DNA of 64,000 nt from positions 4,030,001-4,094,000 of the forward strand of contig OZ020267.1 in the NCBI GenBank assembly GCA_963971225.1, given 5' to 3'. The notes under the pieces were generated by a model. That model did no database searches, was not told the origin of the DNA, and saw only the letters and a program-made list of their open reading frames with translations. Positions 54,165-64,000 of this stretch are shown here, piece by piece. Numbering within the stretch: position 1 is the first letter of the stretch; each line of letters opens with the position of its first letter. Source of the stretch: Melieria omissa (lineage: Eukaryota; Arthropoda; Insecta; Diptera; Ulidiidae). A program made the position numbers and the translations under genes.

Positions 54165-57100
54165 GGGGGAAAAAAACAAAAAACTTATCTTAAGAAAGCA
54201 ATTTTAATAATAAATTTATATTAAACTACATTCAAAATTTTTTTAATTATATGTTAACTGTATTAAAACTCAGGTTAATTGAACTGAAAACTCAAACACT
54301 TAACGATACAAATATTTTCAGAATCCATAAATTGTTTTTGAACTATCTTAATGCATTTTATTCATTATTTGTACTCATACTTAAACACTCAACGATGCAT
54401 TGTTGCTGATATCCTTATAGCCAAAGTACTCGTCCTAGTGCCTCATTAACATGCAATATTTTCCATGGACAAGCAGTGCAAACACCTCCAGCCAGCCAGC
54501 ATCTGCGGTAGGTAGAATTTCTTGTAGGCAATATTTTTTCAGCTTATTTATGTCCATTCACATTTGGCAGCGAGCGAGCGCAACAAACGTGAAAATATTA
54601 ATTGCACACACGGCCGAAAAGGACGAAACTTGATCATGAAAAATGTGCAGTGCGCCAACTGACAGACGAGAACGAGAAAAGAGCACCGAACAGCAATATT
54701 GGCCAACTACACTGAATGAGCAGCCGAAAAGGCTTGGAGGCAGAAGGGGGCCATAAAGCAGCCAACGAGCCAAGCAGCCAACCAACCAACCAGCCAGCGA
54801 GCCAACGCCAACAGCGCGTCCAGCCAGACCCGGCGAGCATATCAATCTTGTGCTGCGCCGGGATTGGTGGCAGTTGCAGTGGCACTGGTTGAGGCGCTGG
54901 CTGTGAAAGGGTGCGAAGTAAGCACACCGAAAAGATTTATAAACTAACCTACACACACACACAAACACACACAGTCGCACTCGCATGCATTGAAGGAGCA
55001 GCGTGTAGCGACATGAGCATCAACTTTAAATAATGCCAACGCAAGACGCTCGCGCAGCGCGACGCAAATGCCTTTGTAAGTAAAATCTTGCGCCCGCTTA
55101 CTGGACCCGAAGTGGGCGGGGGGAGAGCGTGCGGCGTGTGGCGCAGCAGCAGCACCGCAAGGAGCAAAGTTTATAAGTCACACTGGAGCCAGCGTGCAGG
55201 ACGCAGGCGGCGAACAGTGAGCGGCGGGGCGCTGCAGTGTGACAAACTACAAGTTCGAGTATCTTAATGGGTTTTCTCAGCTTGGCGGCTGTTAAATGCG
55301 ATATTAATTAATTGGACACTTAAGTTAACGACATTTCTTCGTTTGACTGAGTTTGCTTGCCGAGACCGCACCGCCAGCACACGGAGACAATTTTGATTAA
55401 TTGGCAAATGGAGGCGGTAAGTTGAGCTGCGGTGATTAAAACGGTGTGATGGCGTTGGCAATACAGCAATTTGAGTGTCGGTCGCAGAGGGTGGTGCGAC
55501 ATTATGTGGCGTTTCTATACGATAAAAAGGTGCAACAATATTGTCGGTGGTGTTGTTATTTTAGAAGCGAAAGGAAATGGCGAAAATGTTCAAAAAAATG
55601 AAAGGCTTTCGTTGGACAAATTGCTTAACATCTGTTAAAAAAAAATTATTATTACGATTATATAGTTTTGAAAAAAAATATATAAATTTGTGATTGTTTA
55701 TTTTGAAATTCTTGAGTATTAAATACTTTCAAGATTTCAATACTTAAGCACTGCAAATGCAATGTTTTTAAGAAACCTCACATACAAACCCCACAACAAC
55801 TGCGTAATGAATGAGCCAAGTTTCAGCTGCTTCGGCAACGGCGAAAGCTTCATATTTCACACTCACACTCGCACACACACATACGGCTAACAATTACTTC
55901 CACACACGCATAACTCATGTGTACCGCACACAATAAAATTTATTTTAATTATAAACAAAAAGAAACACAACAACAATGAACAAGCCAAAAAGAACATGAA
56001 GAATGAAAACAAGTCGAGAAGAAGAATAAGACAGAAAACTACACAAACTAATTAACTGAATTTATATGAGCTCCCAAAGGATGCCGCAACGGGTTTGGGG
56101 AACGACGCCACGACAACAAAACATGGCTGCGAAGCACAAAGCCAACAATGAAGTCGCGGAAGTTGCAGCCACGAAGCGAAGCGACGTTGTGGCGCTCGAA
56201 GGCGCCTGTTGAAAGTGGCGAAAAGTTGTAGCGAAATTTGCCAACGCATTTTGTAAGAAAATTGAAAGAGTGACACAGACTTAAAAGCGGTGAGTGCGCC
56301 GCCCACTTGGCTCTTGAATGAATGAAGCATGGCCCAGAATGGGGAATGAGGCTTTTAAGTTTTCGTATCGCATACGACGTGTGTGGATTTGTATAAAAAG
56401 TTGTAAGAACTGGGCTTAAGGTGAACTTAAAAGTAGACTTAAGCCTTGCTAACTCGTTACTCTTTGGCAATAAGCTTGAAAAGTTGCACACGATCACATT
56501 TGAATTAAATCAGTGAGAATCATTTCACTTTTTCTTAATTGATATGAAATGAATTTCCATTCAATTTCTCTGTTTTTCAAATCAATTCAAATAAAACTTG
56601 AGCATCCTGCGAACATGCGCTTCCCAGCTGAAAGTTCAGGCCTTTGAAAATATTCAAACAATTGCTTTCCACTTTCCACTTTCCATCACCCAACCCTCCC
56701 AGTGTCCAAATTTCATTGTGCAATGTTGGGTGCACGGCAGCAACATTTGGCGTTGGCGTTGCTTAAGAATCAACCTTAAAACTTGATCCCTTCGGAGCCC
56801 ATAAATTTCCCAGGCGGCACACTCGCACACAAACACCAAGCAGCACTGCGCGCACACTTTATTACGCAACAGAGAATGCAAACTCAGTTGGCAGCAATTT
56901 GGAGCGGCGGTCCACGCTCCTCGAGGTCCTTCAATAGGTGCAACGTGGCATGTGCTGCACATTTGCCGGTTGCAGCCGCCAGTGCGTTTGCGTGTGCAAG
57001 CTGCAAGTGTGCTGTTTGTTACGTTTATTAATTTACTGTAGTTTACAGCCAACATTTTTGGGTATTTTAATGTAAGCGTTGCCAAATTTATGCGCCCAAC

Positions 57101-57645
57101 ACTATTCGAGCGTTGAGGAGCAGCGGTGGCGGCGCAACTGAATGCATTTCGGCGTTGCAAGTGTGCGTACGCAACAGCCGGTAGTTTGCCACAAGTTGAA
57201 ATATTTGCATGGCAACTTTCGGCATTGGCTGCTGCAGTTTTCGGGCAACAACCAAAGAAATTCTAAACAATTTTCTTTGCCTCTCGTTTTGAGAATTTTG
57301 CAGTGGCTTACGAAATGAAGAGCAGCACAAATTGGAAGATTTTTTCAAATGTTTACCGAGACTTGAGCTGACCAGTTAGGAAAATGAAATGAAAGTACAA
57401 AAAATTATGAGAATAAAAAGTATTGTAGCTATTTTACTTTACAATGGTGGAATTTTACCTCTCAAATGACATAAAAATCATTAAATTTTAAGACTATAAA
57501 TTTTTTGAATTTTGTCTGTGGAGCGAATCACTGTGCAATGGCACAAAAGATGCTTTTAAAAATTTAAGTAGAGGTAGACCTGAATAATTTTTCATGAAAA
57601 TTGTTTTTCAATTTTTTACCATATTTTTTATTATATTTTTTACTA
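54165..57645. other. Spacer with GC-rich islands (54530-55480, 56050-57250)
   Basis: The islands contain CCAACCAACCAACCAGCCAG (about 54778), GCCATAAA at 54750, CA microsatellites at about 54950-54970 and many CAAC words. Frames of up to 168 codons overlap on opposite strands without domains. Candidate regulatory DNA; no exon is supported. Confidence 0.35.
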
Positions 57646-57649
57646 TTAA

Positions 57650-58353
57650 CCTTTTCGACACCGAATTGTACTCTGCGTCTAGACATTACTTTTTGATATT
57701 TGAATCATGAAACACTTTTCTAAGAAGTGTGCATGCGACATTTGAAGTCGCCACGTCTCTTTGTTAGAGTTCTAGAGCTAATTTACGTTTGAACAATTTT
57801 AGCTTAAAACTAGCTAAACAAATTTTGTATCAATATTTTGTAATTAAAAAAAAAATATTCAAAATATATGAAAAAATACAAAATTATCACTTTTTGATTT
57901 TACTGAACCATTATTAAAGAAACAGGGTTTTTATCATAAGTGTCCAATTCGTAGACTGCAATTAGAACACAAACTTTACCTGATATCGCTGCAAATTATT
58001 GGAAATTAAATACATTTTGTATCAATATTTTTTAATTACAGAAAAATTATTTAATATTTATGGAAAAATACAAAATTATCAATTTTTGATTTGATTGAAA
58101 CAGGGTTTTGATTAAACGCTTAAAATTCGTAGACTTCGATTAGAACACAAACTTTCCCTGATTTCGCTGCAAATTATTGGAAATTATTTAAGGGATAACA
58201 GTAAATTTTTTGTAATATTCTTTAAATTCACTTCTCAAAGTATTAATTTGTTGGTGCTTACTGAAAAATTAAACCCATAAATCAATCGTTGGTTTTTGCT
58301 ATAAGATGACAAAAAAGTGAAGTTGCTTTTTGGCACACTTGGTGTCGAAAGGG
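57650..58353. mobile_element. piggyBac-type MITE, copy 1, with internal duplication
   Basis: 704 bp between TTAA at 57646-57649 and 58354-58357. Ends are CCTTTTCGACACCG and GGTGTCGAAAGGG, inverted repeats of the form CCCTTTCGAC. TTAA targets and CCC(T) ends are piggyBac hallmarks. The interior has a direct duplication of about 185 bp: TTTGTATCAATATTTTGTAA through CGCTGCAAATTATTGG occurs at about 57825-58007 and again at 58015-58190. Copy 2 lacks the duplication. Non-coding. Confidence 0.8.
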
Positions 58354-58375
58354 TTAAATAATTTGTTTTGATATA

Positions 58376-59028
58376 CAGGGTGGACCATTTAAGATTCGCA
58401 ATTTGAATCGGTTATTAAAAAAACCTAATGAATATTTTTTATTTAATTATTTATTTAAAAATGAAAAACGATAGCTCCGAGGCGGCCAATTGACTTCAGA
58501 ATTTCGGCTGATGATTCGATTTTCGAAAACGGTGCCCAAAAGTTTGATTGTTACGTGCCGGATGTTCATAAGCTTTCAGTTCTTGGACCAATTGAATTTT
58601 GTAAGCCTTCATACCGAGATCCTTATGCAAAATTCTCTTCAAAGAAGTGCGGGAAATTATCAATTCCTGAGAGCGATGGCGAGTTAAAGTTGATGGATGT
58701 TCACGCACATTTTCGGCTACAAAAGCAATGTTTTCGGCTGTGCGCACTGCCAGAGAACGGGAACGGGTTGTTTGATCCATTAGCGATTTAGTTTCACGAG
58801 CTCGCTTCATAAATTGATCCACAAACTGAGTTGAAGGCCAGTCTTTTCTTTAATTTTTTTTTCTACTTTCTTACAGTTTGGATTGAAAACTCTCTACTTT
58901 GGAAGTAAGTTCTCAATATTTCCCAATTTTATTGAAGCGTATAGCGTCCCATTTCGTAAATATCAAACTTTTAACTAAATTACGAACACAAATTGAATGA
59001 CATTTGGACTGCTAGGTGGACCACACTG
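58376..59028 (-). mobile_element. mariner-like deletion derivative
   Basis: Left end CAGGGTGGACCAT after TA (58374-58375); right end GGTGGACCACACTG near 59028, only roughly inverted (CAG.GTGG.CCA). It starts 18 bp right of the piggyBac-type MITE. The interior keeps only the N-terminal part of a transposase frame on the minus strand; the catalytic region is absent. The right boundary is uncertain. Confidence 0.6.
58496..58822 (-). pseudogene. Transposase N-terminal fragment (mariner superfamily)
   Basis: Reads RSRSLAVRTAENIAFVAENVR, RHRSQELIISRTSLKRILHK and DLGMKAYKIQLVQELKAYEH. This is the paired helix-turn-helix DNA-binding region, ending in the YKIQL.QEL signature seen in a group of mariner-like transposases. 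The frame runs out at FGHRFRKSNHQPKF where normally the protein would go on to a SDEAHF catalytic motif, so the DDE domain has been deleted. No activity expected; it might still bind related element ends. Confidence 0.7.
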
Positions 59029-59039
59029 TGTTTCCTTCA

Positions 59040-62000
59040 GACTTAAAACTGACATTCTGTCTCACTATTCCCTCTTCAATAATTTGTATGAATATAATTA
59101 CCCCCGTTTTTGTCGTGAGATAGTGAATAGATATGAAAAGTCTGTCTAAAGGAAATTTCTTTTTTCAAGAAACAACACAATAGTTATCAATATTTTATTA
59201 ATAAATTTCTTATAAGTTAAAATCAGGCTAAAATTAATTATTTAAAATACATAAATAAAAAAATATTCATTATTCTTAATTCATTCTTTGAAAGACGGAA
59301 ATTTTAAATGGCTAAAATGGCTCAAACCTAAATCAATTATTAATTTTACATGCAATTATTACCCCAAAAAAAAAGTCCATGAAGCAGAGCAAATTAAGTG
59401 CCGTACAAATGGTGCACCCACATGCGATATGGCTGCCCTGGCGCCCCTAGCGGCGCCGCCTCCTTTGACCACTGCGCACTTGGAGCGTGTGTGTGTGTGT
59501 GTGTGTTTGCTTTACGGTGAAAATTGCGCAATATTTCTTTTAAACTCACTAAACGCGGCCATAAAGATAACGCAAATATGGACCATATGAGGCGAAGGCG
59601 AACGCAGCGATGCCGTGGCGTGGCGTGCATTCAGGCACCCAGCCAATGTTGCAGCCGCTGCCACGTACAGAGGCCACAAAATCCAACAAAACCAGCAACA
59701 ATAACAGCGGAAAAAAAAATTACAAAATAAACGGGTGAAAAAATTGAAAAGCAAAAATGCCAAATAGCAAAAATGGACCTTTTGCGTTGGCGGCATGTGT
59801 GCCGTGTGTGGCGTGACTTGCCACATTGGTCAAGGATCAGGCAACGTGTAATACAACAGTGGCAAAGAACAGAAAAAAAACACGACCAGAAACGTTATAA
59901 ACGATGTGCGGCAGTGCAAGGTGGCGAGCAGGGCAGAGCGCTCAGACAGTTGTAGCCCAAAAGTAATGAATACTCCCACACACACACACACACATACACA
60001 AATAAACACTACGAGCAACGAGCGAGCGACGCCATTTAACCCTTTTGTGTCAGGTTCCTTCATCTTAATTGTATAATTTCGTTTTGCCAGCAATTATTTG
60101 ATAACAATTCATATCCGCCGCAAGGACGCAGGGCACATTGCATGTGGCTATTTGTTTTTGTTTTTTTTTTAATGTTAGCCAGCTTGGTGTGAATTTTGCG
60201 GTTAACTCGTTGCTTTGCAGTTTAGAGTTTATTTTGAACATTTTTATTGGACTTTTTTTTTGCTTGAACTGATAATTACATATGAATTTTTTTTTTGCTG
60301 ATGCTGGCGTAGAGGTTATTTTTTTATGTTTTGATATCACAGCTCTAACTATGTGTTGGTGAGTTCTCAAAGTTCGGTTCAGCATCAGTTTGAAGCCACT
60401 TTGCAATACAAGTTGCTTTACATGTTGAGCTGCCCACCAATCCTTGAGTCATGTTTGTGTGGGTTTGGTGTGAAGAAATATGAAGAGACTGATTGAACCA
60501 TGTTTCGGACCAACTTTCTTACAATCTTTCGGACTCAACCAATGCAAAATATGGAAAAATGTTGTAGCAATCAATGCCAAACTCAAGCAGAACTCTTCGT
60601 GACGCTTTTCTCCATCAGGAACTCCACTGCAAAGTATTGGAGTATAAAAGACATACAAACTTTCTTACCTACACAAGTACAAATATATTAAAAATGCTCA
60701 AATAATGTGTAATAATCCAATAAATCTTCTTCAAATTAAATTCTATGTTTTCTATTCAGAAAAATCAAGTCGTGCAACTCCCAAAATCTTCTACTACTTT
60801 GCTCCTTGCACATCTGCATACCTGACCGTTGGGCATATATGCAGAAAATATCACAGCTGACAAGTCTGACAGCAAAGGTGTTGCGATTGCATTTGCTGGC
60901 GATAAACATGAAAAATGCTCCCGGCCTCCATAGCGCTGCAGCAGCTCCAGTTCCAGTGAATTTTGTGTTCGCATAAAAAATGAGCTCAAAGCCGAAAAGC
61001 TGGCGGGGCCATCGATCATTTGCAAGCCAAGACTGGCGCGTACCAGGCAAATGCCCGCTGAATGTTCGCTGTTGAATCTGCGGCGCAAAAGCGCGAACCA
61101 GTTTATCACCGACACCAACCGGCCCGATCGCAGCCCGCACAGCGCTGATCTACACTGGCGAGCTGCTGATTGTGCCTCCCATTCCATTGCGCCAGACCAT
61201 CGCCCGCCGCTCACCTCACCGGCATCCAGCCAAGAGCAACGAAAGGAGGCTGCAGCGGCTGTTGTGGCGGCGGTGGCGGCGCGTCAAGTCTGGGTGTGTC
61301 GCGCAACGCTCGGATCGCAGTGCGCATCTCTTTTGTGTTGGACATTTGTCAGAAATTAATCATGTTCTTGTTTGGAGCAGTGCAACATTTTGATAAATTA
61401 ACCTGTACGACCAGGCGAGGCCGAGTTGTCATGTTCCGTGCTTGTTGTCTCTGGTCTCTGGCTGGTCGCAAGAAGCTGCGGTTGTCGAGGCAGCTGTTGC
61501 TTGGCGCTCTCTGCGACTCACTACTTGTGGCGATTTCAAGGTGGCAATCGAACGCCATGGTCCCATATGACAAATAAGAACTTGCACGGCACAAATAAAA
61601 ACATTTAAATGAAAATGAAAGAAATACAATAAAAAATTTCACACTGGACAAACGACTTTGGTGTCGGCGGTGTTGTTGCACACCTTTTAAATGCTGCTAA
61701 AGCCTTGAAAGACAGCCATCTCACATGTATGTATTATCTCTTCATGCACATATATACATACATGAGAATGCATATGATTGCAAGCATTACTGTATGTGTG
61801 TGTGTGTGGAAGCACATGTGCTCTCCTGCAGTCACATGTGCGAGAGTACGAAAAGGAAGAATTTTAATTTTGGTGTAATTGTACGGACATTTGTCAGCCA
61901 TGATGAATGTCGTGTCTGTGTTGTGTATAATCCCAACAGACTACAGGCGGCAGGTTGCAGGTGTGTGTCGGTCATTCAGCCGCCAGCGGACCTGCAACAG

Positions 62001-62875
62001 TTCATTTAACAGACACCAGGTAAGTGCGGCTGGAGTGTTGTTGTGAGTGTGAAGAATACAGCAGAGACAATTTCAATGTGAATGTCAAATGATGTTATGG
62101 ATCTATAAGTGTACTAAACATATAAATGCTAATGGAAAAATATATTAAAAAAATAAAACAAACACTAATTCTCCAAATGCAAATTAAATTAGTCAAAGAT
62201 CCAAAGCAATGAAGTCAACACGAGACAATTTTAAGTTAAAACCAACTTTAACTCTTCGCTGCATGGCATTGCATATATGCAATGTTTACTTTTCATAGAT
62301 TTGGAAAGTCTTCTATTCAGCATTTTGCAGTCATTCATTCCATTCTTCAGTCCTGTATTTTATGTTAAAACGACGGTCGCCGTCGCTTAGCTGTTTAGGA
62401 TTCGGATTACGAGTATACAGTGACGTCTGACCTTTGTTCGACTTCTCGTAGTAGCCAACACTGAAACAACAAGAATTATATGACAAAAATGTTTTTTCTT
62501 CATGAGTTTGTTGACGACCCCCATAGGACATTATTCCAATATGTTAACAAAACATATTCCCATTTAAATTTTTTCGATAACCCCACTAAAAAAAATATAT
62601 CGAAAATTTTTAAGTGATCGTAATCAAGTGTCGCGGAGTGTATATATGTGTATGGAAGAATATATAAAAAAAAAAATACAAAAACTGTTTCCAAATGCAA
62701 AAAAAACTGTCAAAGATCCAACAATGAAGTCATCGTAAGACAATTTTAATTTTAAACCAAATTTACACATTTTCTTAAAACATGTTTGATTATTTCAGTT
62801 CCTTCCTTTCAGGGATCCAAAATAACAGTTATGAATTTTTGAAAATTCAAAAACGTTACCCATTTTTAACACTTT
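59040..62875. other. Spacer with GC-rich islands (59380-60050, 60770-61580)
   Basis: (GT)n at about 59486-59506, (CA)n at about 59977-59996, (GT)n near 61793-61808, GCCATAAA at 59558. TTAACCCTTTTGTGTCAGG at 60039 resembles one end of the piggyBac-type MITE but has no partner. Island frames overlap and lack domains. Confidence 0.35.
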
Positions 62876-62879
62876 CGAC

Positions 62880-63392
62880 CCCAAAGTTGCCTGAGAGCAA
62901 CTTCACCTGTTTGCCATCTTACAGCAAAAGCTACGATTGATTTATGGGTTTTATTTCAAAAGGCGCCAACAAATTAATATTTTTAGAAGTTAATTCAATA
63001 CAAAGTATACAAATTTCACTGTTATCCCCAAAATAATTTCGAATAATTTGCAGCGGTATCAGTAAAGTTTGTGTTCTAATTAAAGTCTACGAATTGAGCG
63101 CGTTTGATCAAAACCCTGTTTCTTGAATAATGGTTACATAAAACCAAAAAGTGATAATTTTGTATTTTTCCATAAATATTAAACGATTTTTCTGTAATTA
63201 AAAAATATTGATACAAAATCTATTCAACCCGTTTTAAGCTAAATTTGTTCAAAAGTAAAATAGCTCTAGAACTCTAACAAAGAGGCGTGGCGACCTCAAA
63301 TGTGGTATGCACACTTCTTAGGCAAATGTTTCATGATTTAAATACCAAAAAGTAATGTCGAGACACAGGGTAAAATTCGGGGGTCGAAAGGG
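62880..63392. mobile_element. piggyBac-type MITE, copy 2, inverted
   Basis: 513 bp between TTAA at 62876-62879 and 63393-63396. Ends are CACTTTCGACCCC and GGGTCGAAAGGG. It matches copy 1 in reverse orientation across its whole length (GACATTACTTTTTG, ATCATGAAACA, AGTTCTAGAGCTA, TCAATATTTTTTAATTAC, CGTAGACTT, CCATAAATCAATCGT) but carries the middle segment once only. Confidence 0.8.
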
Positions 63393-63396
63393 TTAA

Positions 63397-63776
63397 GAGA
63401 TATTTATAAATGTTGGACAATAACTAAATATTATGAGGAAAATAATACTTTTTTCTTCATTTCGTTACACATATTTTTTCTGTTGCCTAACAACTATTAT
63501 CCTTTTCATTTTTGCTTCTTTATTCTTCGAATACAAATTTTCATTATGATTATCTTCCTCCTATTTAACTCCTTTGGCCACTGACTCCACAACTTCTCTT
63601 TCACCTCATACAACCAGCATTCGTTTTTATTTTTGTTATTGCATTGTTTAAAATTAAATTATCAATTCGGCAGACACTAATTGAAATTCGTTACTTGCGA
63701 TCACGATAAGTTTCGCGCATGTTCAGTCCACTTTCAATTTGACAGCTCGACAGACAGGTGACAACTCATAACTTAC
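63397..63776 (-). other. Presumed 5' part of the intron following the host exon
   Basis: AT-rich, begins on the minus strand with the donor GTAAGT (63776 down to 63771) and quickly loses coding potential. Contains no element apart from the adjoining MITE. Confidence 0.45.
63771..63776 (-). promoter_or_regulatory. Splice donor site
   Basis: GTAAGT on the minus strand at the point where the right-edge frame loses protein-like character. It matches the optimal fly donor consensus. Confidence 0.5.
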
Positions 63777-64000
63777 CGCCGCCACGATGTGCCATTGTGT
63801 TGTGTTGCGTCAGTGAAATATTGACATCGATCCTTTGCACACGTTCCGGTTTGCCGCTGGCAGCGCTGCTACATTCGAATTGATTTTCGAAACCGTTTCC
63901 AAATATTCGCAGTGGCGATCGTACATGGTCGTGTCCGACTTGCGCTTTCAGCGCACGTAACGCTGGCCGCGGCTCAATAGAGTACAATGTGCCGCCATCG
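63777..64000 (-). CDS. Partial internal or terminal exon of an unidentified host gene
   Basis: The minus-strand frame is open from the window edge for 74 codons. It reads DGGTLYSIEPRPALRALKAQ, then VGHDHVRSPLRIFGNGFENQ, FECSSAASGKPERVQRIDVN and ISLTQHNTMAHRGG. It then meets CGGCG|GTAAGTTATG, a consensus donor leaving a phase 1 intron; read-through would hit a stop within four codons. The residue mix is complex and non-repetitive, unlike the low-complexity frames elsewhere, which is why I call it. I see no domain, signal peptide or membrane segment and do not recognise the protein. It could be a soluble or cytoplasmic segment. The other exons lie outside the window or are not recognisable here. 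Confidence 0.5.

Overview
The window reads as AT-rich nuclear DNA of a higher fly (Brachycera; a tephritid-like genome is my best guess, not proven). It is full of CAA/GTT and CA/GT runs. It alternates AT-rich spacers with GC-richer islands of about 0.5-1.2 kb, and it is packed with insect-type transposable element debris. There is no operon structure, tRNA, rRNA or CRISPR. The only host coding sequence I can support is a partial exon on the minus strand at the right edge (63777-64000), which ends in a GTAAGT splice donor. If that is right, at least part of the window to its left is a long intron of this unidentified gene, and the GC-rich islands are candidate regulatory DNA or untranslated exons. 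Long open frames inside the islands look like composition artefacts and are not called as genes.

Layout: 1-8.1 kb is spacer with simple repeats and a 359-bp tandem duplication. 8.2-9.6 kb holds two abutting non-LTR retrotransposon fragments. 12.07-13.26 kb is a decayed Tc1/mariner-superfamily element whose transposase has D37E spacing. 15.1-15.65 kb is an RNase H fragment. 17.9-19.0 kb is a head-to-head chimera of a LOA-like 3' fragment and an RTE-like 3' end. 20.6-22.2 kb has a hAT-type MITE with an 8-bp target duplication, a diverged tandem array, a tRNA-derived SINE with target duplications, and a 73-bp-arm hairpin. 24.0-25.6 kb is a composite of a CR1/Jockey-group fragment and an RNase H fragment, the latter split by a second copy of the hAT MITE. 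27.7-28.7 kb is a mariner relic. 32-39 kb carries several small inverted-repeat elements and a pair of inverted copies of an unknown repeat.

The centrepiece is 45930-52670, a stack of elements inserted into one another. An outer foldback element contains a TA-flanked CAGTG-type element, which contains a 524-bp MITE. One terminal repeat of that MITE was hit by a 4.6-kb LOA/I-group non-LTR retrotransposon with a perfect 18-bp target duplication. The retrotransposon has a long intact ORF2 (endonuclease, reverse transcriptase, RNase H, CCHC) and an ORF1 with a DUF4780-like body. ORF2 overlaps ORF1 in the +1 frame and has no usable AUG, so it is probably made by frameshifting. Its 3' tail is (TTAGG)n/(CCTAA)n, the ancestral insect telomere repeat. 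A decayed second non-LTR fragment lies directly right of the stack.

57.6-63.4 kb holds two inverted copies of a TTAA-flanked, CCCTTT-ended (piggyBac-type) MITE around a mariner-like deletion derivative and GC-rich spacer. The host exon follows. Ranges given for spacers mean that I examined them and saw nothing gene-like beyond what is stated.
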